The notes under the pieces are model-generated. The model searched no databases, had not been told where the DNA came from, and saw only the letters and a list, made by a program, of their open reading frames with translations. 21,339 nt of DNA from DATILI01 sp035476635 (lineage in GTDB: Bacteria; Pseudomonadota; Gammaproteobacteria; Burkholderiales; Burkholderiaceae_C): positions 1-21,339 of the forward strand of contig DATILI010000301.1 in assembly GCA_035476635.1 (NCBI GenBank). The letters are read 5' to 3'. The number at the start of each line of letters is the position of its first letter. Position 1 is the stretch's first letter. Of this stretch, positions 1 through 8,386 are shown one piece after another. Position numbers and translations under genes: made by a program.

Positions 1-6
1 CCCGGT

Positions 7-768
7 TCAGTCGTTCAGCGACGACAGGAACTGCTTGAGCTCGGCGGTCTGCGGGCTGCCGAAGAGTTGCGCGGGCGTTCCCATCTCGTGCACGCGGCCC
101 TGGTGCATGAAGATCACGCGGTCGGCCACCTTGCGGGCGAAGTTCATCTCATGCGTAACCATCAGCAGGGTCATGCCTTCCTCGGCCAGGCTCTCCACCA
201 CGCGCAGCACCTCGCCGACCAGTTCCGGATCCAGGGCGCTGGTGATTTCATCGCACAGCAGGACGGCCGGCTCCATGGCCAGTGCCCGCGCAATCGCCAC
301 GCGCTGCTGCTGGCCGCCGGAGAGCTGCTCGGCGTAGGCATCGAATTTTTCCGCCAGGCCGACGCGGGCCAGCAGCTTGCGCGCCTGCTCGGTGGCTGCG
401 GCCGAATCCTTCTTCTTGACCAAGGTCGGCGCCAGCATGATGTTCTTGCCGACCGTGAGATGCGGAAACAGGTTGAAGCTCTGGAAAATCATGCCCACGT
501 GCTGGCGCAGCTCGCGCATGGCGGCGTGGTTGTTGTGCAGCAGCGGCTTGCTGTCCACCGTGAGCGCGCCGCTCTGAAAGGTCTCCAGGCCGTTGATGCA
601 GCGCAGCAAGGTGCTCTTGCCCGAGCCGCTCTTGCCGATGATGGCGATGACTTCGCCGCTTTGCACCTGCAGGTCGATGCCCTTGAGCACCTCGTTGGTA
701 CCGAACGATTTGCGCAGCGCCTTGATCTCGACGACCGGCGCGCCGACTGGTTTAGCCCCTGGCTGCAT
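7..768 (-). CDS. Polar amino-acid ABC transporter, ATP-binding subunit
   Basis: This 253-aa ABC ATPase would power amino-acid uptake through the two permeases encoded just upstream. Walker A reads GKSGSGKS (about residues 45-52), the Q-loop lies in IFQSFNLFPH, the signature is LSGGQQQR, Walker B ends in LLCDE and the H-loop His is in VTHEM. This is the GlnQ/HisP/ArtP layout at the family's usual length. The D-loop region reads DEITSALD where most relatives have DEPTSALD; the catalytic Glu is intact. The ATG overlaps the end of the preceding permease gene by 17 bp and has AAGGAAG in front of it inside that gene, so the two are probably translationally coupled. It is the last gene of the gntR-led operon visible here. 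The family call is secure; the amino acid transported cannot be read from the ATPase. Confidence 0.96.
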   Translation of the reverse strand: MQPGAKPVGAPVVEIKALRKSFGTNEVLKGIDLQVQSGEVIAIIGKSGSGKSTLLRCINGLETFQSGALTVDSKPLLHNNHAAMRELRQHVGMIFQSFNLFPHLTVGKNIMLAPTLVKKKDSAAATEQARKLLARVGLAEKFDAYAEQLSGGQQQRVAIARALAMEPAVLLCDEITSALDPELVGEVLRVVESLAEEGMTLLMVTHEMNFARKVADRVIFMHQGRVHEMGTPAQLFGSPQTAELKQFLSSLND

Positions 769-1405
769 TCATCTTCCTTTCGAGGTTCTTGGCGTACAGG
801 CTGATCGGGAAGCACAGCGCGAAGTACAGGAGCGCCACGCAGCTATAGACCACGAAGGGCTTGAAGGTGGCATTGGTGATCATGGTGCCTGCCTTGGTGA
901 GTTCGATGAAGCCGATCACCGAGGCCAGCGCCGTGCCCTTGATGACCTGCACCAGAAAGCCCACGGTCGGGGCGATGGCAATGCGCGTGGCCTGGGGCAG
1001 CACCACGTAGCGCAGCTGTTCGCCGAAATTCAGCGCCAGGCTTTGCGCGGCCTCCCATTGGCCCCTGGGAATCGCGGCCACGCAGCCGCGCCAGATCTCG
1101 GCAAGAAAGGCGCTGGTGTACAGCGTGAGCGCCAATGCCGCCGCCACCCAGGCCGAGGTATTGATGCCGAACAGCGCGATGCCGAAGTAGGCGAGAAACA
1201 GCTGCATCAGCAAGGGCGTGCCCTGGAACAGCTGCACATAGCCGTCCACCAGCCGCTGCGCGATCGGTGATTTGGTCAGGCGCGCCACCAGCAGCGCCAT
1301 GCCCACCAGCCCGCCGCCGACGAAGGCGATCAGCGAAAGCACCACCGTCCAGCGCGCCGCGAGCAGCAGGTTGCGGAAGATGTCCCAGACGGTGAACTCA
1401 ACCAT
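752..1405 (-). CDS. Polar amino-acid ABC transporter permease (second permease gene)
   Basis: This is a 217-aa inner-membrane permease of the His/Glu/Gln/Arg type. The first hydrophobic helix spans about residues 10-40. The loop FQGTPLLMQLF (around 80-90) and the coupling-helix EAA motif (EAAQSLAL, around 117-124) identify the family, and KGTALASVIG follows in the last third. It is shorter than many relatives but complete. ATG at 1405 follows the stop of the upstream permease gene by 15 bp; the nearest purine-rich stretch (GAAGG) is about 12 nt away, so initiation may rely partly on coupling. Its 3' end overlaps the ATPase gene. Two different permease genes imply a heterodimeric membrane unit, as in HisQM. 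Substrate is unknown. Confidence 0.95.
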   Translation of the reverse strand: MVEFTVWDIFRNLLLAARWTVVLSLIAFVGGGLVGMALLVARLTKSPIAQRLVDGYVQLFQGTPLLMQLFLAYFGIALFGINTSAWVAAALALTLYTSAFLAEIWRGCVAAIPRGQWEAAQSLALNFGEQLRYVVLPQATRIAIAPTVGFLVQVIKGTALASVIGFIELTKAGTMITNATFKPFVVYSCVALLYFALCFPISLYAKNLERKMNAARG

Positions 1406-1420
1406 GGTTGTTTTTCGCCT

Positions 1421-2083
1421 TCACTTGCCGAAGAGGAATCGGGGTCCAAGCCAGTTCAATAGCTTGCGCACGGCAATGGACAGCAGCAGGTAGATCGCGG
1501 TGGCGACGATGAAGGCCTCGAACGCGCGGAAGTTGCGGCTTTGAATCAGGTTGGCCGCGTAGCTCAGCTCTTCGGTCGAGATCTGCCCGCAGACGGCCGA
1601 GCCCAGCATCACGATGACGATCTGGCTCACCAGCGCCGGCCAGACCTTCTTGAGCGCCGGCGGCAGCACCACGCGGATGAAGGTCTGCGTGCGGTTCAGC
1701 GCCAGGCTCATGGCGGCTTCGATCTGCCCCTTGGGTGTGGCTTCGATGCCGGCGCGGATGATCTCGGTGGCATAGGCGCCCAGGTTGATCACCATCGCGA
1801 TGACGGAAGCCAGCTCGGGCGAGAGTTTCACACCCGCGGCCGGCAGGCCGAAGAACACAAAGAACAGCTGCACGATGAACGGCGTGTTGCGGATCAGCTC
1901 GACATAGGTGCCGGCCAGCCATTTGAGCCAGGTCGGCCCATGGGCGCGGGACCAGGCACAGGCGATGCCGACGAGCACGCCGATGACGGCCGAAATCACC
2001 GTCAGGCCCAGGGTCCAGAGCACGCCCTTGAGCAGCAAGGGCCACTGGCTCAGGATGGCGAGGAAGTCGAGGGTGATGCGCAT
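1421..2083 (-). CDS. Polar amino-acid ABC transporter permease (first permease gene)
   Basis: This is a 220-aa inner-membrane permease, partner of the permease encoded next in the operon. The motif RNTPFIVQLFF (around 70-80) and the EAA loop (GQIEAAMSLAL, around 118-128, followed by RVVLPPAL) are typical of amino-acid HisM/GlnP-type permeases. Hydrophobic segments lie near residues 15-45, 75-105 and in the C-terminal third. The start is ATG at 2083. There is no convincing Shine-Dalgarno sequence, because the 5 nt before the start are preceded directly by a stable palindrome (2089-2109). Expression may therefore be kept below that of the binding protein encoded 44 bp upstream. Function by family is clear; substrate is not. 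Confidence 0.95.
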   Translation of the reverse strand: MRITLDFLAILSQWPLLLKGVLWTLGLTVISAVIGVLVGIACAWSRAHGPTWLKWLAGTYVELIRNTPFIVQLFFVFFGLPAAGVKLSPELASVIAMVINLGAYATEIIRAGIEATPKGQIEAAMSLALNRTQTFIRVVLPPALKKVWPALVSQIVIVMLGSAVCGQISTEELSYAANLIQSRNFRAFEAFIVATAIYLLLSIAVRKLLNWLGPRFLFGK

Positions 2084-2088
2084 GGTGG

Positions 2089-2109
2089 ATGCCGGATCAA
2101 GTCCGGCAT
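2089..2109. repeat. REP-like palindrome, copy 1 (between binding-protein and permease genes)
   Basis: ATGCCGGA and its exact reverse complement TCCGGCAT flank the loop TCAAG, giving an 8-bp stem with a 5-nt loop in the 44-bp gap between the binding-protein stop and the permease start. A second palindrome with the same loop, the same stem length and the same flanks (GGAT before, ATGACA over the right edge) lies at 19633-19653. This looks like a dispersed repeat family and not a one-off hairpin. In the mRNA it would sit downstream of the binding-protein frame and only 5 nt from the permease start. Confidence 0.75.
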
Positions 2110-2127
2110 GACAGGGTTCGTTGCAGA

Positions 2128-2922
2128 TCAGTTAGGCAGGTCGCCCGCCGGCCTGCCTAGCCACTTCACGGCCATTTTGTCGATGTCGCCGTTCTTCTTG
2201 CCCTCGGCGATGATCTCGTTGACCTTCAGGCGCAGCTTGTCTTCGCCCTTGCCGACGCCGATGAAGTTGGGGCTGTCTTTCAGCAGCAGCTTGTATTCGG
2301 TGGCGAGTTGGGGGTTCTTGGCCATCAGGTTGCCGGCCACCGAAGCGCCGGTGGCGATCAACTGGGTCTGGCCGGAGACGAAGGCCGACACCGTGGCGTT
2401 GTTGTCCTCGAAGCGCTTGACGTCGGTGCCCGCGGGTGCGAGCTTGGTCAGCTCCTGGTCTTCGATGGCGCCGCGCGTCACGCCGACGCTCTTGCCGGCG
2501 AGATCGGCAAAGCTCTTCACGTTCATGCTTTTGGCCGCGAAGATGGCCTGGAAGAACGGCGAATACGCGGCCGTGAAGTCAATGACTTTTTCGCGCTCCG
2601 GGTTCTTGCCCAGGGTGGAAATCACCAGCTCGGCCTTCCTGGTCTGCAGGTAGGCGATGCGGTTGGCGCTGGTGACGGGCGCGAGTTCGATGGCCACGCC
2701 GAGCTTGGCCGCGATGTAGTTGGCCATGTCGACGTCCAGGCCCTGGGGCTTCAGGTCGGTGCCGACAAAGCCATAGGGCGGGAAGTCGGTCGGGATCGCG
2801 ATCGTGATCTTCTTGGCCTTCAGCACATCGTCCAGCGCGGTCTGCGCTTGTGCGCTTGCCGTTGCGCCCAGCAGCGCGGCTGCCGCCAGGCCCAGCAAGA
2901 GGTGACGCTTGGTTGATTTCAT
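2128..2922 (-). CDS. Periplasmic amino-acid-binding protein of the ABC transporter (SBP family 3)
   Basis: This 264-aa solute-binding protein captures an amino acid in the periplasm and hands it to the permease pair encoded downstream. A Sec signal peptide is obvious: basic MKSTKR, a hydrophobic stretch to about residue 22, and a likely cut after AQAQ (about 27). The mature part shows the family-3 pattern: KITIAIPTDFPPYGF, then GLDVDMANYIAAKLG, ending with an NPEREKVIDF segment that normally supplies the Arg binding the substrate carboxylate. The ATG has a good AGGAG with a 7-nt spacer. Its start overlaps the gntR stop by 4 bp (ATGA). The ligand is not readable; the neighbouring D-amino-acid genes make a D-amino acid a testable guess only. 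Confidence 0.95.
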   Translation of the reverse strand: MKSTKRHLLLGLAAAALLGATASAQAQTALDDVLKAKKITIAIPTDFPPYGFVGTDLKPQGLDVDMANYIAAKLGVAIELAPVTSANRIAYLQTRKAELVISTLGKNPEREKVIDFTAAYSPFFQAIFAAKSMNVKSFADLAGKSVGVTRGAIEDQELTKLAPAGTDVKRFEDNNATVSAFVSGQTQLIATGASVAGNLMAKNPQLATEYKLLLKDSPNFIGVGKGEDKLRLKVNEIIAEGKKNGDIDKMAVKWLGRPAGDLPN

Positions 2923-3722
2923 AGCAGGGCTCCTAAATAAGTGGATGGTTCGTCGGGCGCCTCGGTGCCTTTGCGGCGGCTACCTCGGCCGGCTTTACGG
3001 GAACTGGTATGCAAGTCTTGTGCCGCAGCCTTGTCGGCACGCTGCTCCGATCGGGACACCGGCGCCAGGGCATCGCGCAACTGGGCCAGCGGGTCGGTAC
3101 TGGCCGGCAGGCGCAGGCCGGCCTGCACCGTGCCGATGTGCTCGCCCATCAGCCGCTCGGCCAGTGCGATCTCACCCCGTTCCAGGGCGTTGACGATCTG
3201 CACGTGCTCTTCGCAGGACTGCGCGGCGTCGTGCGAGGACTGGTAAAGCATGGCGATCAAGGTGGTGCGCGCAGTGAAGTCGCGCAGCGTGTCGGCCAGC
3301 AGGCTGTTGCCCAGGCATTCGGCCAGGCAGACATGAAAGTCGCCCAGCAGGAAGCTGCGCGCGCCCACGTCGCTGCCCTTGACTGCCGCCTTCTCCTGGC
3401 TGAGGTGGGCGCGCAGCTGCTTGATGGCCGGCTTGTCCACGTTCTTCATGCTGCGGATCAGGCCGAGCTCGATCACGCGGCGTGCCTCGAAGGCTTCACG
3501 CGCCTCGTCTTGCGAAGGCTCGATCACATACCAGCCGCGGCGCGCGCTCACCGTCACGATGCCGCGCGCGGCCAGCCGGGTCAGCGCCTCGCGCACGATG
3601 GTGCGGCTGCAGTCGAACAGCATTGCCAGCTGCTGCTCGCCCAGGCGGGTTCCCGGCGCCAGTTTCTGCGCCATGACGGCTTCGATGATGCGGCTGCTGA
3701 TGTCGGAGGAGGATGAGGACAT
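2919..3722 (-). CDS. GntR-family transcriptional regulator (FadR/FCD type), first gene of the amino-acid ABC operon
   Basis: This is a 267-aa DNA-binding regulator. Residues about 5-72 form the winged helix-turn-helix; the recognition region is FDCSRTIVREALTRLAARG, followed by the wing SARRGWYVI. Residues about 75-205 are an all-helical FCD ligand-binding domain with conserved His130 (GDFH), His173 (EEHVQIV) and His195 (GEHIG), candidates for metal binding. The last 45 or so residues are a basic, low-complexity tail beyond the usual FCD end. ATG at 3722 has AAGGAA upstream. Being the first gene and overlapping the binding-protein gene by 4 bp, it should be co-transcribed with the transporter it probably controls, together with itself. 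The effector is unknown; an amino acid is plausible. Confidence 0.93.
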   Translation of the reverse strand: MSSSSSDISSRIIEAVMAQKLAPGTRLGEQQLAMLFDCSRTIVREALTRLAARGIVTVSARRGWYVIEPSQDEAREAFEARRVIELGLIRSMKNVDKPAIKQLRAHLSQEKAAVKGSDVGARSFLLGDFHVCLAECLGNSLLADTLRDFTARTTLIAMLYQSSHDAAQSCEEHVQIVNALERGEIALAERLMGEHIGTVQAGLRLPASTDPLAQLRDALAPVSRSEQRADKAAAQDLHTSSRKAGRGSRRKGTEAPDEPSTYLGALL

Positions 3723-3751
3723 GTTCCTTTGGTACAGCAGTTTTCATGCCA

Positions 3752-3763
3752 CTGGTATACAAG
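3752..3763. promoter_or_regulatory. Candidate GntR/FCD operator upstream of gntR
   Basis: The sequence CTGGTATACAAG is a 12-bp near-palindrome (11-bp match apart from one mismatched pair) centred on TAT/ATA, 29 bp upstream of the gntR start. FCD-subfamily GntR regulators commonly bind short dyads of the TTGTATACAA sort. A degenerate second site, TTGGTACAG, lies at about 3729-3737, next to the ribosome binding site. I could not find a convincing -35/-10 pair nearby, so the promoter itself is not placed. Confidence 0.4.
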
Positions 3764-3850
3764 ACTGATGCACCAAAACGGGAGGAGCTGCGCCCGATAT
3801 TGGGGAGGTGGGTCGTCGGCGGCACCAATGCGGGGCTGCTGCGGCATGCG

Positions 3851-5314
3851 TCAGGCCGCTTTCTTGGGGCGCCGGGTAATCACCTGGCCGTTGCGCGCGC
3901 CACTGTGCCGGCCGCCTTGCCAGGTGATGGCGCCGTTGACGATCACCGCGTCGATGCCAACCGCGGGCCGCGTGGGCGTGGCGTAGTCGGCCGCGTCGCG
4001 GATGGTGGCGGCATCGAATACCACCACGTCGGCATGGTGGCCTACTGCCAAGCTGCCGCGCTGGTGCAGCCCGAAATTGCGGGCGGTGAGGCCAGTCATC
4101 TTGTGCACCGCGGTTTCCAGGGGAAACAGGCCGACGTCGCGGCTGTAGTGCCCGAGCACGCGCGGGAAGGTGCCCCACAGGCGCGGATGCGGGCTCTCGC
4201 CGACGGGAATGCCGTCGGAGCCGATCATGGTTTCGTCAAACGCGAGGATGCGCTGCACGTCGTTCTCGTCCATCAGGAAGTAGATCGCGCTGCCGGGCTG
4301 CAGGCGGCGCGCGGCCTCATCCTTGGGGCAGCCCCATTCCCTGGCGATGTCGTCCAGGTCGCGGCCTGCGCATTCGGGGTGCGGCGTGCTGGAGGCGATC
4401 AGCACCCGGCCTTCGAGCATGCCTCGGTCGGTGCGGATCATGGTGGAGCCTGCCGTGTAGGGGTAGCAGTCCAGCGAGACGCACTGGTGCTTCATGGTCT
4501 CCCGGATGAAGGGCAGGGTGGTCGTGGAGCGGCCGAAGTTGGCCTGGTTCTGCAGCTTGTGGTGCGACACCACGACGGGAATACCGAGCTCGCGCCCGAT
4601 GCGAAAGGTTTCTTCCAGCGACTCCATGACCTGGTCGGCCTCGTCGCGCATGTGCGTCACATACAGCGCGCCGTGCGCCGTGAGCGGCCGCCCGACTTCG
4701 ATGATTTCCTCGGTCGTTGCCTTGAGCGCGGGTGGGTAGAAAGTGCCGGTGGAAAGGCCGATGGCGCCGGCCTCCATCGCCTCTTGCACCAGTGCCTGCA
4801 TGGCCTTGATTTCCTGCGCCGTGGCCTCGCGATCCAGCGAAGCCATGGTGACGGCACGCAAGGTGGAGTGGCCCACCATGGCCGCGACGTTCACCGAAGA
4901 CGGCGTGGCGCGCAGCGCATCCAGGTAGGCCGCGAAGGTGGTGAAGCGGCCCCCGGCCGGCGCGTCGATCAGGGACAGCGGCATCGGCAGCTCCATGTCG
5001 GGCCGAAGCGGCGCGGCGCTGATGCCGCAATTGCCCGCCACCACCGTGGTCACGCCCTGCGACACCTTGAAGACCATGTCGGCCTGCGACAGCACGGCCT
5101 GGTCGTCGTGGGTGTGCGAGTCGATGAAACCCGGCGCGACGATGCGGCCACTGGCGTCCAGCGTGGCGGCAGCGGCGTGGCCCGCGAGCTTGCCGATGGC
5201 GGCGATGCGGCCGGCGCGAATGCCTACGTCGGCATCGAAACGCGGCGCCTTGCTGCCGTCGATGACGGTGCCGCCGCGAATCAGCAAATCGAAAGGAGCG
5301 GTGCTGTCTGGCAT
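3851..5314 (-). CDS. dan: N-acyl-D-amino-acid deacylase (D-aminoacylase)
   Basis: This 487-aa amidohydrolase-superfamily enzyme hydrolyses N-acyl-D-amino acids to a carboxylate and a free D-amino acid in the cytoplasm. The zinc-site residues known from the Alcaligenes faecalis enzyme are present at nearly the same positions: His67 and His69 (DSHTHDD), Cys96 (GNCGIS), His221 (VTHMRDEAD), His251 and Lys253 (SHHKL), and Asp367 (GSDG). Length matches the family. The ATG at 5314 is chosen because GAAGAGGA precedes it at good spacing; an in-frame TTG seven codons upstream lacks one. It is the last gene of the dauA-to-dan operon, 31 bp after dppF. The D-amino acids it releases are substrates for the dehydrogenase encoded first in the operon. 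Acyl and side-chain preference cannot be told. Confidence 0.93.
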   Translation of the reverse strand: MPDSTAPFDLLIRGGTVIDGSKAPRFDADVGIRAGRIAAIGKLAGHAAAATLDASGRIVAPGFIDSHTHDDQAVLSQADMVFKVSQGVTTVVAGNCGISAAPLRPDMELPMPLSLIDAPAGGRFTTFAAYLDALRATPSSVNVAAMVGHSTLRAVTMASLDREATAQEIKAMQALVQEAMEAGAIGLSTGTFYPPALKATTEEIIEVGRPLTAHGALYVTHMRDEADQVMESLEETFRIGRELGIPVVVSHHKLQNQANFGRSTTTLPFIRETMKHQCVSLDCYPYTAGSTMIRTDRGMLEGRVLIASSTPHPECAGRDLDDIAREWGCPKDEAARRLQPGSAIYFLMDENDVQRILAFDETMIGSDGIPVGESPHPRLWGTFPRVLGHYSRDVGLFPLETAVHKMTGLTARNFGLHQRGSLAVGHHADVVVFDAATIRDAADYATPTRPAVGIDAVIVNGAITWQGGRHSGARNGQVITRRPKKAA

Positions 5315-5345
5315 GGGAGTCCTCTTCAAAATCAACGAAACAAGG

Positions 5346-6320
5346 TCAACGGAAATGGCAGGCCACCCACTGCCCCGCGCCGCGTTCGGTCAATGCGGGC
5401 TGCTCTGCGCTGCACACCGGCTGCGCCAGCGGGCAGCGCGTGTGAAAGCGGCAACCCGATGGCGGGTTGGCGGGGCTGGGCGGGTCGCCCTGCAGCAGGA
5501 TGCGTTGGGCCTTGCTGCGCGGATGCGGCACCGGCACGGCGGACAGCAGGATCTCGGTGTAGGGGTGGCGTGGCGCGGCGAACAGTGTCTTGCGGTCCGC
5601 CACCTCGACGATGTGGCCCAGGTACATCACGGCCACGCGGTGGCTGATGTGCCGCACCACGGCCAGGTCGTGCGCCACGAACAGGTAGGCAATGCCGAGT
5701 TCGGCCTGCAGGTCCATCAGCAGGTTCACGACCTGGGCCTGCACCGAAACGTCCAGGGCCGACACCGGCTCATCGCAGACGATGAGCTTGGGATTGAGGG
5801 CCAGCGCGCGCGCAATGCCCAGCCGCTGGCGCTGGCCGCCGGAGAATTCGTGCGGATACTTGGCAGCGCTTTCGGGGCGCAGGCCAACCTTGGAGAACAG
5901 CCACTGCACGCGTTCGCGCCGCTCGGCGGCTGACACGTCTTCATAGTTGCGCAGCGGCTCGGCGACGATTTCGCCGGCGGTGAGGCGCGGGTTCAGCGAG
6001 GCATACGGGTCTTGAAAAATGATCTGCAATTGGCGCCGGCGCAATCGCATCTGGTGCGCGTCCAGGCCGACGAGTTCCTCGCCTTCCAGCCGGACCGAGC
6101 CCGAGGTCGGTTCCACCAGGCGCAGCACGGACTTGGCGGTGGTGGTCTTGCCGCAACCCGATTCGCCGACCAGCGACAAGGTCTCGCCGCGCGCCACATC
6201 GAAGGAAACGCCATCGACAGCCTGGACCGGCGGTTTCGCGCGCGTGAACAAGCGGCGCGGGGACGTGTAGTGCTTGGTGAGGTTTTGTACCTGCAGCAGG
6301 GGGATATGGGCAGCAGTCAT
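5346..6320 (-). CDS. Peptide ABC transporter ATP-binding protein (DppF/OppF type)
   Basis: This 324-aa ABC ATPase is the second of the pair driving the peptide permease. Walker A is GESGCGKTT, the Q-loop FQDPYASLNPR, the signature FSGGQRQR, Walker B LIVCDEPVSALD and the H-loop VAHDLAVV. The C-terminal oligopeptide/dipeptide extension is present, with the HPYTEILLSAVP motif and a Cys cluster (GCRFHTRCP, then VC, then ACHF). The start is the ATG at 6320; the codon just before it is an in-frame TTG. The gene is separated from dppD by 151 bp carrying a long inverted repeat, the only sizeable gap inside this operon. It runs 31 bp ahead of the D-aminoacylase gene. Transported ligand is unknown; operon context suggests peptides or acylated amino acids with D-residues. 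Confidence 0.95.
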   Translation of the reverse strand: MTAAHIPLLQVQNLTKHYTSPRRLFTRAKPPVQAVDGVSFDVARGETLSLVGESGCGKTTTAKSVLRLVEPTSGSVRLEGEELVGLDAHQMRLRRRQLQIIFQDPYASLNPRLTAGEIVAEPLRNYEDVSAAERRERVQWLFSKVGLRPESAAKYPHEFSGGQRQRLGIARALALNPKLIVCDEPVSALDVSVQAQVVNLLMDLQAELGIAYLFVAHDLAVVRHISHRVAVMYLGHIVEVADRKTLFAAPRHPYTEILLSAVPVPHPRSKAQRILLQGDPPSPANPPSGCRFHTRCPLAQPVCSAEQPALTERGAGQWVACHFR

Positions 6321-6349
6321 CAAGCATGCTCTCGGTCTGGCTGTTCACT

Positions 6350-6444
6350 CCCTCTCCCCCCGGGAGAGGGCAGGGGTGAGGGCGCGGCGGCAATGGGCCG
6401 GGCGGGGGTTGCCCTCACCCTAACCCTCTCCCGGGGGGAGAGGG
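6350..6444. repeat. Intergenic inverted-repeat element between dppD and dppF
   Basis: Two 34-nt arms, 6350-6383 and 6411-6444, are inverted copies of each other with 31 of 34 positions matching, around a 27-nt spacer. Each arm also contains its own palindrome, CCCTCTCCCC facing GGGAGAGGG. The paired structure is far more stable than the flanking sequence and fills most of the 151-bp gap between the dppD stop and the dppF start. Sequences of the type CCCTCACCC plus CCCTCTCCC are, as I recall, frequent dispersed repeats in proteobacterial genomes. It carries no gene. Confidence 0.85.
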
Positions 6445-6471
6445 GATAAAACCGGGGTGCCAGGGGTTTGC

Positions 6472-7487
<1,016 letters not shown>

Positions 7488-7491
<4 letters not shown>

Positions 7492-8381
7492 AGTTGGCGT
7501 GCCAGCCGCGGGTCCAGCGCATCGCGCAGCCCGTCGCCCAGCAGGTTGATGGCCAGCACCGTCACGGCCAGCAGGATGCCGGGGTACAGGATGATGTGAA
7601 AGGCCACGGCGACAAAGTTGCGCCCCTCGGCCATCATGTTGCCCCAGCTCGGCGTTTGCGCCGGCACGCCGACGCCCAGGAACGACAGCGAAGCCTCGAT
7701 CAGCACGGCCGAGGCCGCGACAAACGTGGCCTGCACGATCAGCGGCGCAATCATGTTGGGCAGCACATGGCGCCACAGGATGGTCGGCAGCCGCGTGCCC
7801 ACGGCATGCGCGGCTTCGACGAAGAGCTGCTCGCGCAAGGTCAGTGCCAGCGAACGCACCAGCCGCACCACGCGCGGGATTTCAGGGATGGTGATGGCCA
7901 CGATCACCGTGGCGAGGCTGGCACGCGTGACGGCCATCAGCGCGATCGCCAGCAGGATGCCCGGGATGGCCATGAGCCCGTCCATCACGCGCATGATGAT
8001 GTTGTCGGCCCAGCGCACAAAGCCCGAGATGAGGCCCAGCAGCACACCGAGCACGGTTGCCAGCACCGCCACCCAGATGCCGACCAGCATCGACACGCGC
8101 CCGCCCCAGACGGCCCGGCTGAACACATCGCGGCCGAGGGCGTCGGTGCCGAAGTAGTGCTCGGCGGAGGCGGGCAGCATGCGCGCCAGCGGGTCGATGT
8201 CTTGCGGATCGTGCGTGGCAATCCAGGGCGCGGCCAGCGAGATGGCCGCCACGACGATCAGCAGCAGCGCGCCGATGATCAGCGTCGGGTGCTTGCGCAG
8301 CCAGCGCCAGCGGCGCGACGGTGCAGGGCCGGGTACCGGCTCGGCGGACCCATTGGGAGGCAAGGGCAGGGCGGCGGACAT
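7488..8381 (-). CDS. Peptide ABC transporter permease (DppC/OppC type)
   Basis: This 297-aa inner-membrane permease has a Pro-rich cytoplasmic N-terminus and a first membrane helix at about residues 34-55 (LIIGALLLIVVAAISL). The DppC hallmark FGTDALGRDVFSR follows, then a membrane domain with the EAA loop (FVEAAHAVGTRLPTILWRHVLPN). The C-terminus carries the usual LLGDGLRDALDPR. ATG at 8381 begins 5 bp after the dppB stop, and the stop overlaps the dppD start by 4 bp, so dppB, dppC and dppD are tightly packed. It forms the translocation channel with the DppB homologue. Confidence 0.95.
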
Positions 8382-8386
8382 CGAGG

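Noticed and set aside
3777..3850. Terminator after the D-aminoacylase gene
   Set aside because: Only short GGTG/CACC complementarity is present and no T-run; nothing convincing is seen.
3713..5647. A 644-codon open frame on the plus strand
   Set aside because: It lies opposite the D-aminoacylase and DppF genes, has Gly/Arg/His/Ala-rich composition with no domain, and is the expected antisense shadow in high-GC DNA.
7492..7776. N-terminal extension of the DppD-type ATPase
   Set aside because: It overlaps the dppC coding region in another frame; the ATGA junction at 7488-7491 and the family N-terminus fix the start at 7491.
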